Positions 39,728 through 51,699 of a stretch of 64,000 nt of DNA are shown in pieces; positions within the stretch are counted from its first letter, which is position 1; every line of letters starts with the position of its first letter. Position numbers and translations under genes: made by a program. The notes under the pieces were generated by a model. The model was not told where the DNA came from. It worked only from the letters and a program-made list of their open reading frames with translations, and made no database searches. This stretch comes from an uncultured Acidobacteriota bacterium (GTDB taxonomy: Bacteria > Acidobacteriota > Vicinamibacteria > Marinacidobacterales > SMYC01): the NCBI GenBank assembly GCA_947259165.1, contig CAMYKY010000001.1, forward strand, positions 1 through 64,000, given 5' to 3'.

Positions 39728-39843
39728 TCAACAGCAAGGGGATTGTGGGGATGGACGCGATCCAATGTTTGGAGATGATGGGGATTTAGAACAAGTTCTA
39801 TCCCCATATCCCCTCCTATCCCCGTCTCTCCTTGCCTTTTACA
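39728..39843. repeat. Imperfect-palindrome intergenic repeat, copy C
   Basis: gtcaacagcaaggggattgtggggatggacgcgatccaatgtttggagatgatggggatttagaacaagttctatccccatatcccctcctatccccgtctctccttgcctttt. Confidence 0.85.
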
Positions 39844-39866
39844 ACTTTGCGTCGTTCAAAGAAGTC

Positions 39867-40856
39867 TCATTCTGCGCCGAGCGGTCTCGCCAGCAGGTCC
39901 TCCACGGCTTGTTCCGCGGTGATTTCGCCAGTCAGGAGTCGCTCCATATGGAGCGCGATGGGCATGTCGACGCCGTGGCGACGGGCGAGGGCGGCGGCGG
40001 CGTGAGTCGTGCCCACACCTTCGGCAACCTGTTGCATCGAGCCGAGGATGTCGTCGATGCGCTCCCCTTCACCTAGCGCGACACCTACCGTGCGATTTCT
40101 CGAAAGCTCTCCCGTACAAGTGAGCACCAGGTCACCGACCCCGGCGAGACCGGACAGCGTCGAGCGCTTTCCGCCCATGGCTTCGGCGAGACGCTCAATC
40201 TCTTTGAGTCCCCTCGCCATGAGCGCCGCTTTCGGATTGTGTCCAAAGCCGAGCCCCGCGGCCACGCCGACGGCGAGCGCAATCACGTTCTTCAGCGCGC
40301 CGCCGAGCTCCACGCCGACGACATCGTCTTGGGTGTAAACGCGAAACGCCCTCGTTGCCAGTCGGCTCTGCACCGCCGTCGCCGACGTTTCGGCGACGCT
40401 TGCTGCAACCAACGCCGTGGGCTCGCCACGGGAAACTTCCTTGGCGAAGGTTGGGCCTGAGATGACCGTAAGATCCGGATTGAACGAGAGCACATCGCCA
40501 ACAACCGCGCTCATCGTAAGAAGACTCCTCTCTTCGATGCCCTTGGTTGCGCTCACAAACCGCTGGCCGCGATCGACGTATGAAGCGAAGCCGGCGACGA
40601 CGGAGCGTAAATGCTGCGACGGGACCGCGAGCACAATGAGCTCGGTTCCGTCAACCGCAGCCGCAAGCTCAGCCGTCGCTACGAGCGAGTCGGGCAAGGG
40701 CGCACCCGGCAGGAAAGTGTCGTTGACATGGTGACTCTGAATCGACGCCGCCACTTCGGGTTCACGGCACCACAGGGTAACCACCTCACCTTTTTCGGAG
40801 AGAAGCTTCGCGATCGCCGTACCCCAGGCTCCCGCGCCCACGACGGCAACGCTCAC
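39867..40856 (-). CDS. gpsA: NAD(P)H-dependent glycerol-3-phosphate dehydrogenase
   Basis: VSVAVVGAGAWGTAIAKLLSEKG...FVSATKGIEE...GGALKNVIALAVGVAAGLGFGHN. Confidence 0.95.
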   Translation of the reverse strand: MSVAVVGAGAWGTAIAKLLSEKGEVVTLWCREPEVAASIQSHHVNDTFLPGAPLPDSLVATAELAAAVDGTELIVLAVPSQHLRSVVAGFASYVDRGQRFVSATKGIEERSLLTMSAVVGDVLSFNPDLTVISGPTFAKEVSRGEPTALVAASVAETSATAVQSRLATRAFRVYTQDDVVGVELGGALKNVIALAVGVAAGLGFGHNPKAALMARGLKEIERLAEAMGGKRSTLSGLAGVGDLVLTCTGELSRNRTVGVALGEGERIDDILGSMQQVAEGVGTTHAAAALARRHGVDMPIALHMERLLTGEITAEQAVEDLLARPLGAE

Positions 40857-40860
40857 GCGG

Positions 40861-40959
40861 TTATTTACCCTGTTTGAGCGTCTGGTACAGGAAGTACGCG
40901 AACCCGCCCCAGATACCACCCAAGACCGTCACCATGGTGATGATTCCGCTCGGCTCCAT
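40861..40959 (-). CDS. 32-aa single-TM small protein, MetS-like transporter small subunit (not in the ORF track)
   Basis: MEPSGIITMVTVLGGIWGGFAYFLYQTLKQGK; complete ATG-to-TAA frame, one hydrophobic helix. Confidence 0.6.
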   Translation of the reverse strand: MEPSGIITMVTVLGGIWGGFAYFLYQTLKQGK

Positions 40960-41131
40960 GCCCAGATTGTATCGCGAACGCTCGGCTCGATCCGTTCCGA
41001 CAACTACCGAGCTCCCGCTTCTTCATCAGTTGTGAGACACTGGTTCGGCGTGCAGCCCGGACCCTGGTTTCAAACCAACCACGAAGTGGACCTGGCTCAC
41101 GGATGCGATGATCTAGTGGCCTGATTTAGCG

Positions 41132-42388
41132 ATGATCGTCACCCTGGTGGTCGGACTCGTCCTGGTCCTGGCTTTGTCGGCGTTTTTCTCGGGCTCCGAG
41201 ACCGCGCTCATGTCGCTCGACCGCTATCGCTTCCAGGGCCCCGAACGCGCGAGTGCGAAAGCCGATCTCGTCCTCGACGTCGTCGCCCACCCGGAAAAAG
41301 TCCTCGCGACGATCCTGACGGGAAATGTCTTCGTCAACACCGCGGCCGGGGCGCTGCTCACTTATGCCGTCACGATCTTGTTTGCGTCCGAGGATCACCG
41401 AGCACGGACCATTTCCGTGGCGACGATCGTACTCACGGCACTGATTCTCGTTTTCGGCGAGATGGTTCCGAAAAGCCTTGCGGCTCGCCATCCCGAGGAG
41501 TGGTCGTTGTTCGTCATCCGGCCGGTCGCGGCACTCATCAAGGCGGGAGCTCCCATCGTTTGGGTTCTCACCCGGATGTCGAACGGATTTCTATCCCTTC
41601 TCGGCGTGAGCACGGGTGCTCTCAGCTCTGCCGTCACTCTCGAAGAGATCAAAGGCATTCTCTACGCGGGCGGCGTGCCGGAAGAAGAGCGCGGAGGCCG
41701 TCGCCAAATGCTACGGCGCGTGATCGAGCTCGGCGAGAAGCGCGTGGCCGCGATCATGGTGCCCCGAACGGAGATCGTCGCGATCGAAAAAGACACCCCG
41801 CTCGAAGACATCGTGCGGTTGATCCAGAACAAGCGATTCTCGCGCATGCCCGTCTACGACGACAAACTCGATAACGTCGTTGGACTCCTATTCGCCAAAG
41901 ACGTTCTCACCTATTGGGGGGCACGCATCCCCTTCCGCCTGGACCAGGTCCTCCGGAAGACCTATTTCATCCCCGACTCAGCGAAGGTCGAGCAAGCGCT
42001 CGAACAACTCCAACACCAGCGAACTCATTTGGCACTCGTCGTTGACGAGCACGGCGGTATCGAGGGCCTCGTCACGCTCGAAGATCTTCTGGAAGAGATC
42101 GTGGGAGAGCTTCTCGACGAGAAGGACGAGCAAGAGTCGCAGGTGGTCGAGCTTCCGGACGGAAGTCTACTCCTCGACGGAGTCCTCTCGGTCAAGGATG
42201 CGAACGAACGGCTAGACCTGGAGATTCCCGAACAAGCCGACTACCACACGCTCGCTGGTTACATGCTCGACCGCTTGGGCCATATCCCAGTGGCGGGCGA
42301 AGAGCTGAACACGCCCGGCGCCGTGCTGTCCATCGATAAGGTCACCGGCAACCGCGTCGTTCGCGTCAAAGCCCGAAAAACCCGCTAG
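41132..42388 (+). CDS. CNNM/CBS-domain transporter-associated (HlyC/CorC family) protein
   Basis: LALSAFFSGSETALMSLDRYR...IMVPRTEIVAIEKDT...VVDEHGGIEGLVTLEDLLEEIVGEL. Confidence 0.93.
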   Translation: MIVTLVVGLVLVLALSAFFSGSETALMSLDRYRFQGPERASAKADLVLDVVAHPEKVLATILTGNVFVNTAAGALLTYAVTILFASEDHRARTISVATIVLTALILVFGEMVPKSLAARHPEEWSLFVIRPVAALIKAGAPIVWVLTRMSNGFLSLLGVSTGALSSAVTLEEIKGILYAGGVPEEERGGRRQMLRRVIELGEKRVAAIMVPRTEIVAIEKDTPLEDIVRLIQNKRFSRMPVYDDKLDNVVGLLFAKDVLTYWGARIPFRLDQVLRKTYFIPDSAKVEQALEQLQHQRTHLALVVDEHGGIEGLVTLEDLLEEIVGELLDEKDEQESQVVELPDGSLLLDGVLSVKDANERLDLEIPEQADYHTLAGYMLDRLGHIPVAGEELNTPGAVLSIDKVTGNRVVRVKARKTR

Positions 42389-42460
42389 GCTAGCGCCTTG
42401 CGTCGTCCGAAGCCAACCAGGCTACGTCAGAGTGGCGGATGCTAGTGGGCTGTATGCCGA

Positions 42461-42631
42461 CTAATCGTCATCGCCGAAGAAAAACAGCATCGCACAATCC
42501 TTGGTGCAAAACGCGCGCCCGTTGCGATCATGCTCGCAGTCTTCGCAGTAGCGCCGAAAGCACATGACACATTTCTTCAGATCGCGCTCGTCCTCGCTGA
42601 TGCCACAATGGCAACATTTAGTTGCGTCCAT
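42461..42631 (-). CDS. Small Cys-rich zinc-finger-like protein, 56 aa
   Basis: CCHCGISEDERDLKKCVMCFRRYCEDCEHDRNGRAFCTKDC. Confidence 0.6.
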   Translation of the reverse strand: MDATKCCHCGISEDERDLKKCVMCFRRYCEDCEHDRNGRAFCTKDCAMLFFFGDDD

Positions 42632-42758
42632 GGTCTCGGCCCTCCCCACGGGTATCGAGTTCTAAGCGTTCTTGACAGAAGGGTCTAACCCTTCTATTAT
42701 AATGCACTTAGAAGGAAATTCCAACAGCGGCCAAACGCCGACCTTCCATTTCGACGAA

Positions 42759-44204
42759 ATGCTGACGACAACGATTTTGCGGACGATTCTGCGCTTCTCG
42801 ATGGTGCGTCGCGGCGACCGTGTGCTCGTGGGCCTCTCCGGCGGAGCGGACTCCGTCGCGCTCACGCACGCGCTCTTTGCGCTGCGAACAGAGCTCGAGA
42901 TCCATCTGGTCATCGCTCACCTCAACCACGGGCTGCGAGATGACGCGGCCGCGGATGAAGGTTTCTGCCGTGAGCTCGCGGGAAAGCTCGGCGTCGCTTT
43001 CGTCGTCGGGAGGACCGATGTCACCCAGAAAGCGACGTCCGAAAAGCGATCCATTGAAGACGCCGGACGGGCAGCTCGCTACGCGTTTTTTGCGGCGCAG
43101 GCGGAGCGTCACCAGTGCCACCGCATCGCCACGGGGCACACGATGGACGATCAGGCCGAAACGCTTCTGATGCGGCTCACGCGCGGCTCCGGCACGCGTG
43201 GGCTCGCGTCAGTGTATCCGGTGATGACGCCCGGGGCTCGAAGTCCGGAGTTGTGCACCACGATCGCCACCATCCGACCGTTGATCGACGTTCGCCGCCA
43301 CGAGATCGAGGCCTTTGTCGCCGAGCAAGGACTCTCGTATCGGGAAGACCCGAGCAACCGCGACCGACGATTCACCCGGAATCGCCTGCGACACGACGTT
43401 CTCCCCCGCCTGGTGAAAGAGCTCAATCCCCGCCTGGTGGCGACGCTGGCACGAACTGCCGAGATTCTGCGAGACGACGAAGACTTCATGGACAAGCGCG
43501 CACTCGAAGCGTTCGACCGCGCCGCGACCCGGAGCTCCGCCGAAATCCGGCTTTCGATCTCGGCGCTTGCGGACTCTCACCCAGCCCTTCGCCGTCGCGT
43601 GGCGCGCCTCGCGGTTGAGCACATTCGCGGAGATACCCGAGATCTCTCCATGCAACACGTTCGCGATCTGCTCGGGTTGCTCGAGCCCGGCAAAAGCGGG
43701 CGCGAAGTGCACCTTCCCGGGGTTGTTGTGGAGCGATCGTTCGACGAACTGCTGTTGTTCCCGAAATCGGCTCGCCGCGGGCACGATCCCTCCGATACCG
43801 GCTATAATAGCTTTGAGTACCGTTTAGCAATTCCTGCAGAGCTTCCGATCCGGGAGTGTCGGGGGTTGCTGACGGCGCATCTCGTGGAGTCGATTCGGGT
43901 TTCAGATCAACCGGGCGCGGCCGCCGGAAACGCGGTCGATGTCGGAGTCGAGGACGGAATTGCGGAGCTTCATGTCAGAAGCCCCAGGCCGTCGGATCGA
44001 TTCAGGCCGCTCGGAGCGCCGGGGTCGAAGCCACTCGTGCGGTATCTTATGGAACGGAAAGTCGCGAAAAGAAAACGACGTCATGTACCGCTGGTAGTGC
44101 GGGTCGATGACGAAATTCTCTGGGTAGCTGGGCACTCCGTATCCGAAACAGCGCGGCTCGGACCCGGACGTCGTCGCCTTCACCTCGAATGGATGGGTCA
44201 ATGA
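42759..44204 (+). CDS. tilS: tRNA(Ile)-lysidine synthase
   Basis: VLVGLSGGADSVALTHAL...IAHLNHGLR...ATGHTMDDQAETLLMRLTRGSG. Confidence 0.93.
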   Translation: MLTTTILRTILRFSMVRRGDRVLVGLSGGADSVALTHALFALRTELEIHLVIAHLNHGLRDDAAADEGFCRELAGKLGVAFVVGRTDVTQKATSEKRSIEDAGRAARYAFFAAQAERHQCHRIATGHTMDDQAETLLMRLTRGSGTRGLASVYPVMTPGARSPELCTTIATIRPLIDVRRHEIEAFVAEQGLSYREDPSNRDRRFTRNRLRHDVLPRLVKELNPRLVATLARTAEILRDDEDFMDKRALEAFDRAATRSSAEIRLSISALADSHPALRRRVARLAVEHIRGDTRDLSMQHVRDLLGLLEPGKSGREVHLPGVVVERSFDELLLFPKSARRGHDPSDTGYNSFEYRLAIPAELPIRECRGLLTAHLVESIRVSDQPGAAAGNAVDVGVEDGIAELHVRSPRPSDRFRPLGAPGSKPLVRYLMERKVAKRKRRHVPLVVRVDDEILWVAGHSVSETARLGPGRRRLHLEWMGQ

Positions 44205-44722
44205 GCAACGGGCACGGGCTATCGATTGTCTACAGTCGCGATGCGATAGCGCGCCGGGTGCAGGATTTGGGGACCCAGATCACAGCCGATTTTTCCGAAG
44301 GCAATATCGCCTGTGTCGGCGTTCTCCCGAATTCGATGGTGTTCATGGCTGACCTGATTCGCGTTATCGACTGCTCCCTCACCTGCGATTTCCTCAAGGT
44401 GGGAACGGAAGATTCGAAACGGGTGGATGTAGCTTTCGGACAACCGAACGATTTCAGTGCTCGTGACGTACTACTCATACAGGGCGTCGTGGATACAGGA
44501 ATAACATTGAGCTTCATCGCTGGCCATATCGAGGAGACGTGGAAGCCGCGCACCCTCAAAGTGGCAGCGTTGATCAACCGCGAGAACCACCGTAAGGTGG
44601 ATTGCCCAGTGGACTACGCGTGTTTCGAGCTCTCAAAAGAGGGCTTCGTAGCGGGTTATGGTCTGGGGATTCACGAACAACATCGCGGGGCGCCGTTTCT
44701 CGGCCTCGCCGAGGCACCATGA
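44201..44722 (+). CDS. hpt: Hypoxanthine phosphoribosyltransferase
   Basis: VGVLPNSMVFMADLIR...VLLIQGVVDTGITLSF; ATGA overlap with tilS. Confidence 0.85.
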   Translation: MSNGHGLSIVYSRDAIARRVQDLGTQITADFSEGNIACVGVLPNSMVFMADLIRVIDCSLTCDFLKVGTEDSKRVDVAFGQPNDFSARDVLLIQGVVDTGITLSFIAGHIEETWKPRTLKVAALINRENHRKVDCPVDYACFELSKEGFVAGYGLGIHEQHRGAPFLGLAEAP

Positions 44723-44761
44723 TATGACGCGATGGAATTTCTCTAGAACCGGAGGCGACTC

Positions 44762-46690
<1,929 letters not shown>

Positions 46691-46754
46691 CCGGGACGCA
46701 GTTTCAGTCGAGCTCGCCGAAGCCTCGCCGAAGCCGGGGAGTTGTGGCGAACGC

Positions 46755-46800
46755 GGCGATTCATCTCGCCGAAGCGTGGCGATTCATCTCGCCGAAGCCT
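46755..46800 (+). repeat. Two tandem 23-bp units (ggcgattcatctcgccgaagc..)
   Basis: ggcgattcatctcgccgaagcgt + ggcgattcatctcgccgaagcct, followed by three ggcggaa heptamers. Confidence 0.85.
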
Positions 46801-46837
46801 TGGCGGAAGGCGGAAGGCGGAAGGTTCTAGGGTTACG

Positions 46838-47701
46838 GTGCGCTCTCACATTTTTAAGGCTCGCGACAAAAAGCTCGTCCTCGGAGAGCGGAGCGCGCTC
46901 ATGGGCGTCGTGAACGTCACTCCGGATTCCTTCTACGAGGGGAGTCGCTATCCCGAAGTTTCCCAGGCGATCGATGCCGCGCTTGCACTGATCGAAGCCG
47001 GCGCCGATATCGTCGACATCGGCGGCGAGTCGACCCGGCCCGGCAGTGATGAGGTTCGAGCTCCGGAGGAGCTCGAACGAGTGATGCCCGTACTCGAGAC
47101 CTTGCGCAAGCAGACCGACGTGATGATCTCCATCGACACCCGCAAGGCGTTGGTTGCTGAGACAGTCCTCGCAGCTGGGGCAGATGTCATCAATGACGTA
47201 TCGGCGCTCGACGACGGCATGGTCGACGTCGTCGCGCGTGCGGGCGCCGGGATCGCGCTCATGCACATACAAGGCTCCCCCGAAACCATGCAGCAATCGC
47301 CCGCGTACCGCGACGTCGTTGGCGAAGTTAAGGCATTTCTGCAAGAAGCCGTCACCCGCGCCGAAGCCGGAGGTGTTTCGAACGAATCGATTCTCGTCGA
47401 CCCGGGGATCGGGTTCGGCAAAACGCTCACACATAATCTGGAACTTTTGGCCAACCTGGCGGAGCTTTCCGATCTCGGCAAGCCGATCCTCGTGGGAACG
47501 TCCCGCAAGAGCTTCATCGGGAGATTACTCGAGGATTCTTCTAAGAACCGCGTTTTCGGAACGGCCGGCAGCGTGGCGGCAGCGATCGTAAACGGCGCGA
47601 CCGTCGTGCGAGTGCACGACGTTGCCGAAATGGCCGACGTCGCGCGCGTCGCCGACGCCGTTCGCGCAGCATCCCGCACGCGCGAAGAAATCCTGCAATG
47701 A
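46838..47701 (+). CDS. folP: Dihydropteroate synthase
   Basis: ALMGVVNVTPDSFYEGSRY...DIGGESTRPGSDEV...PILVGTSRKSFIG. Confidence 0.95.
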   Translation: MRSHIFKARDKKLVLGERSALMGVVNVTPDSFYEGSRYPEVSQAIDAALALIEAGADIVDIGGESTRPGSDEVRAPEELERVMPVLETLRKQTDVMISIDTRKALVAETVLAAGADVINDVSALDDGMVDVVARAGAGIALMHIQGSPETMQQSPAYRDVVGEVKAFLQEAVTRAEAGGVSNESILVDPGIGFGKTLTHNLELLANLAELSDLGKPILVGTSRKSFIGRLLEDSSKNRVFGTAGSVAAAIVNGATVVRVHDVAEMADVARVADAVRAASRTREEILQ

Positions 47702-48543
47702 ACGACGTGCTCGATTTCTTCCAAGGCGTTTCACGGGACATTTCGTTCGTCGCCGTAATCGACATCTTGCTGGTGAGCTTCCTGTTCTACAAGCTCTTCC
47801 AGCTCATTCGCGGCGGACGCGCGTTCCAAATGGTCGTGGGAACGCTTCTGTTGGTGCTCTTGTTTTTCGCGTCGCAGTGGGCACAGCTAACGACTCTGAA
47901 CTGGTTGCTGCGCAATACCCTCGCCTATATCGGTTTCGCCGTGATCGTTTTGTACCAGCAGGAGCTCAGAAGAGGGCTCGCGAATCTGGGGCGGGCGCCG
48001 CTGTTCCGCTTCCTCAACCCCGCGCGCCGTAAAGGCACGCTCGACGAGATCGCGTTCTCGGTACTCACCCTCGCTGGTCGCCACATGGGTGCCATCCTGG
48101 TTCTCGAAAGGGACATCGGCCTTCGGAGTTATATCGAGGGTGGCATTCGCCTCGACGCCGTCGTCACCTATGATCTTCTTCTTTCCATCTTTAATCCCAA
48201 GTCCCCACTTCACGACGGCGCTGTCATTGTTCAAGGCGATCGTGTCGCCGCCGCGGCCTGCTTTCTCCCCATCTCCATCAACCCGCAGCTATCGAGGGAG
48301 CTCGGTACGCGGCATCGTGCAGCTATTGGTATCACTGAAGACACGGACGCGGTGGCTATCGTCGTCTCGGAGGAGACCGGACTCGTGAGCTTCATGGAAG
48401 ACGGCGCGATCCTTTCCGGACTCGACAGCGAACAGCTGCGCACGAAACTGCGCGAGGCGCTCGGTCAAGATGACAAAGCGACTCGCACGATCCACGCTGC
48501 CTCGAAGGATGGGTCGGCGAGAGCGACCGAAAGGCCGATCTAG
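47698..48543 (+). CDS. cdaA: Diadenylate cyclase CdaA/DacA
   Basis: N-terminal TM; SPLHDGAVIVQGDRVAAAACFLPIS...LGTRHRAAIGITEDTDAVAIVVSEETG (DGA and RHR motifs). Confidence 0.95.
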   Translation: MNDVLDFFQGVSRDISFVAVIDILLVSFLFYKLFQLIRGGRAFQMVVGTLLLVLLFFASQWAQLTTLNWLLRNTLAYIGFAVIVLYQQELRRGLANLGRAPLFRFLNPARRKGTLDEIAFSVLTLAGRHMGAILVLERDIGLRSYIEGGIRLDAVVTYDLLLSIFNPKSPLHDGAVIVQGDRVAAAACFLPISINPQLSRELGTRHRAAIGITEDTDAVAIVVSEETGLVSFMEDGAILSGLDSEQLRTKLREALGQDDKATRTIHAASKDGSARATERPI

Positions 48544-49460
48544 TGAGAGATTGGTTGACAGCAAATCTCTGGCTCAAAAGCCTGTCCCTGCTGATCGGGG
48601 TCACGCTGTGGTATGCGGTGGCGCGCGAGCAAGGCGCCGAGTTCGCATTCTCGATCCCATTGGAGCTCCGAGACGTACCCGACGGGCTCGAAGTCGTCGA
48701 GGAGTCAGTCCAGCAAGTCGATGTGCGACTACGCGGGCCGTCCGAAATACTTCGCGGCCTCACGCCGCAGGACCTCAGCGTCGGCATCGATCTCTCCGGC
48801 GCCGAGCCGGGCGAGCGCGTGGCCTATTTGACGCCCAGCGATGTCGCAGTTCCCTTCGGCGCACGCGTCATCCGAGTCACCCCAGCCAACGTCCAGATCG
48901 CGCTCGATCGTACTCTCGAGCGCACCGTCAACGTCATCCCACGGGTTTCAGGGTCGCCTGCCGAGGGGTTCGAGCTCGCCGGGATCACGTTGTCGCTAGT
49001 GTCGGTCGTCGTCGTGGGCCCCGCATCCCAGATCGGAAGTCTCGAGGAGGTCACTACTGAGCCCGTTTCTGCCGAAGGCTTGCGTCAACCATTCTCTCGC
49101 ACGGTTCGCCTGGAGCTCGACCCTCTCGTGCGACTGCGAGGCGATACGAGCGTCGAGCTTACCCTCGACGTGCGTGAGGTTCGCCTGCGCAAAGAACTCT
49201 CCGGCGTCGTCGTCAAGTCCCAGCCCCAGCGAGTGAACGCCGCCATGGATCCGGACACGATCCGAGTGCTCGTCGAAGGGCCCAAGAGCCTCGTCGAGCA
49301 GCTCACCGCGGAAGAGATCGAGGCGGAAGTTCAGCTGGAGGGGCTCTTGCCCGGAAGCCACCGCGTGGTCCCCGTCGTACGGATCGTCGGCCGGCACGAG
49401 CTCGCTGGGTTTCATGTGATTTCCGTGAACCCCGAACATATTCAGGTCGAGCTCCGCTAG
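48543..49460 (+). CDS. YbbR-domain protein (CdaR-like)
   Basis: NLWLKSLSLLIGVTLWYAV...; position between cdaA and glmM. Confidence 0.88.
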   Translation: MRDWLTANLWLKSLSLLIGVTLWYAVAREQGAEFAFSIPLELRDVPDGLEVVEESVQQVDVRLRGPSEILRGLTPQDLSVGIDLSGAEPGERVAYLTPSDVAVPFGARVIRVTPANVQIALDRTLERTVNVIPRVSGSPAEGFELAGITLSLVSVVVVGPASQIGSLEEVTTEPVSAEGLRQPFSRTVRLELDPLVRLRGDTSVELTLDVREVRLRKELSGVVVKSQPQRVNAAMDPDTIRVLVEGPKSLVEQLTAEEIEAEVQLEGLLPGSHRVVPVVRIVGRHELAGFHVISVNPEHIQVELR

Positions 49461-49479
49461 AGCGCCAGGACGTCGCTGC

Positions 49480-50859
49480 GTGGCAAAGCTCTTTGGAACC
49501 GACGGCATCCGCGGCGAAGCCTACGCGCCACCGCTCGACCGCCCAACCGTCGTCCGCGTGGGACAGGCATTAGCTAAACAGCTCCCCGCGGAAGCGCCGC
49601 AAATTCTCATCGGGCGCGATACCCGGGCGAGCGGACCGGATATCGAGTCGTGGCTGACGATCGGCATTCATTCCGTCGGCGGCCTTCCCACGTCCGCCGG
49701 CGTCGCGCCGACGCCGGCGATCGCCTTTTTGACGAGGCAGAAAACCTTCGATGCCGGCGTCGTCATCTCAGCATCGCACAACCCCTATCAAGACAACGGA
49801 ATCAAGATCTTTTCGGCGGATGGCGTGAAATCGAGCGAAGCGCTCGAGAAGGCGATCGAGACGGCCGTCGATTCACACGCCCACGTACCGGAAGCCGAGA
49901 GCACGCCAACGCCAAGCCTTGATCTCGAAAGCCTCTACTCCGCTCACGTTGAGGCGAGTCTCGGCGACGGGGTACGTTTGCCCAAGCTCAAGATCGCGCT
50001 CGACTGCGCGAACGGCGCGGGTTATCGCGTAGGGCCGAAACTTCTCATGTCCGTAGGACTCGACGTGTTGTCACTGTACGACGAGCCCAACGGCGAGAAC
50101 ATCAATCGAGACTGCGGCTCGACCGCGATGGAGCGCTTGACCTCGGTCGTCGTCGACAACGGTTGCGATCTGGGCGCTGCGCTCGATGGTGACGGCGATC
50201 GAGTCCTGCTCGTCGACTCGAAAGGCAGGCTCGTCGACGGCGACGCTGTTTTGTTGCTGTGTGCTCGGCGGCTCAAAAAAGAAGGGCGTTTGACGGACGA
50301 CACAGTCGTTGCCACCGTCATGAGCAACATGGCGCTCGAGGTTGCTCTCGCCGACGATGGGATTCAGCTTATCCGTACCCAGGTCGGTGACAAGTTCGTC
50401 GCTCACGAAATGAAGCAACGTCATGTCGTCGTTGGCGGCGAGCAATCGGGGCATATCATCTTTTCCGACTACGCTTCGACCGGCGACGGGTTGTTGACGT
50501 TGATGCAAGTGCTGCGCGTGCTCGCTCTAGAAGAGCGTAGTTTCGACGATTTGTCCCGCTTAGAGCCTTTTCCTCAGGTTCTCGTGAATGTCCGCGTTAG
50601 CTCTCAACCTGACGTCGACCAGGTTCCAGAGATCGCACGCGCCATAGAGGTCGCCGAAAAACAGCTTGCAGGACGCGGGCGCATACTCATACGCTACTCA
50701 GGAACGGAGCCACTACTTCGAATCATGATGGAAGGCCCTGAGAAAGCGGAAATCGCTTCCCTCACACAAAGTATACGCACCGCCGTCGAGGAATCGATCG
50801 GGGCCGCGAATGACGGAACCCCGGTTGTTGAACCGAAACAATCGAAGCCCAATGATTGA
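49480..50859 (+). CDS. glmM: Phosphoglucosamine mutase
   Basis: LFGTDGIRGEA...GVVISASHNPYQDNGIKIF...ALDGDGDRVLLVD. Confidence 0.95.
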   Translation: MAKLFGTDGIRGEAYAPPLDRPTVVRVGQALAKQLPAEAPQILIGRDTRASGPDIESWLTIGIHSVGGLPTSAGVAPTPAIAFLTRQKTFDAGVVISASHNPYQDNGIKIFSADGVKSSEALEKAIETAVDSHAHVPEAESTPTPSLDLESLYSAHVEASLGDGVRLPKLKIALDCANGAGYRVGPKLLMSVGLDVLSLYDEPNGENINRDCGSTAMERLTSVVVDNGCDLGAALDGDGDRVLLVDSKGRLVDGDAVLLLCARRLKKEGRLTDDTVVATVMSNMALEVALADDGIQLIRTQVGDKFVAHEMKQRHVVVGGEQSGHIIFSDYASTGDGLLTLMQVLRVLALEERSFDDLSRLEPFPQVLVNVRVSSQPDVDQVPEIARAIEVAEKQLAGRGRILIRYSGTEPLLRIMMEGPEKAEIASLTQSIRTAVEESIGAANDGTPVVEPKQSKPND

Positions 50860-50865
50860 ACCCAA

Positions 50866-51618
50866 ATGATTGAACTTGGAGTCACCTTGGACACCGTCGC
50901 GCTTCTCCGTGAGACGCGCAAAACGAAGAGCCCGGACCCGGTCTTCGCCGCATTCCTCGTGGAGCAGGCAGGAGCCCACACGGTGAACGTCCAGTTACGA
51001 GGCGATCGAGCCCATATCCAGGAGCGTGACGTCGAACAGCTGCGGGCAACCGTGACGGGTGAGCTCAACCTCGTGATCACGCCTCGCCAGGAGATGGCTC
51101 GACTCGCTTTGACCACGAAGCCCGAGCGCGTCACCTTCATCCCGGAGCGCCTGGAAACCGCGGGCGGCGGCGGCCTCGACGTCATGCTGAACAGCACTCA
51201 GCTCAAGGAACGTGTCCGTGAAATGCGGGAAAGCACAATTCTTCCAGCGATTTATTTGGACCCCTCGATCGAGCAGGTGAAGGCCGCCCATCAGGTGGGG
51301 GCGCTGGGCGTCGAGCTTTCGACGGAGGCCTACGTGACCGCCAGCGCAGCCGTTGCAATGGCGAGAGACAAAGAGGCTGTCAGTCGTGAGCTCCAGCGCC
51401 TGTCCGATTGTACGCGGCTCGGCGCCAAGCTAGGCCTGCACGTCGGCCTCAGCCACGGCCTCACCCTGCGCAACGCGCCTCCGCTGCTCAGCCTCGGAGG
51501 ATTGGCCCGGGTCAACGTCGGCCACAGCCTGGTCTCCCGAGCCGTCATGATCGGGCTCGAACGCGCCGCTTCGGAATGGATAGACCTGCTTTCTCGCCCA
51601 GCGGACACAGGGCATTGA
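50866..51618 (+). CDS. pdxJ: Pyridoxine 5'-phosphate synthase
   Basis: LGVTLDTVALLRETRKTKSPDPVFAAFLVEQAGAHTVNVQLRGDRAHIQERDVEQL...LNLVITPRQEM. Confidence 0.93.
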   Translation: MIELGVTLDTVALLRETRKTKSPDPVFAAFLVEQAGAHTVNVQLRGDRAHIQERDVEQLRATVTGELNLVITPRQEMARLALTTKPERVTFIPERLETAGGGGLDVMLNSTQLKERVREMRESTILPAIYLDPSIEQVKAAHQVGALGVELSTEAYVTASAAVAMARDKEAVSRELQRLSDCTRLGAKLGLHVGLSHGLTLRNAPPLLSLGGLARVNVGHSLVSRAVMIGLERAASEWIDLLSRPADTGH

Positions 51619-51699
51619 CGGAGTCCATGTTTGTTTGTTACTTTCAGTTTATCGAGGAAACACTCTAGAAGCAGTCCTTTAGAGGGAGGCAAGACGCCG

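Noticed and set aside
46755-46825. Possible CRISPR-like repeat
   Set aside because: Direct tandem units without spacers and no cas genes nearby.
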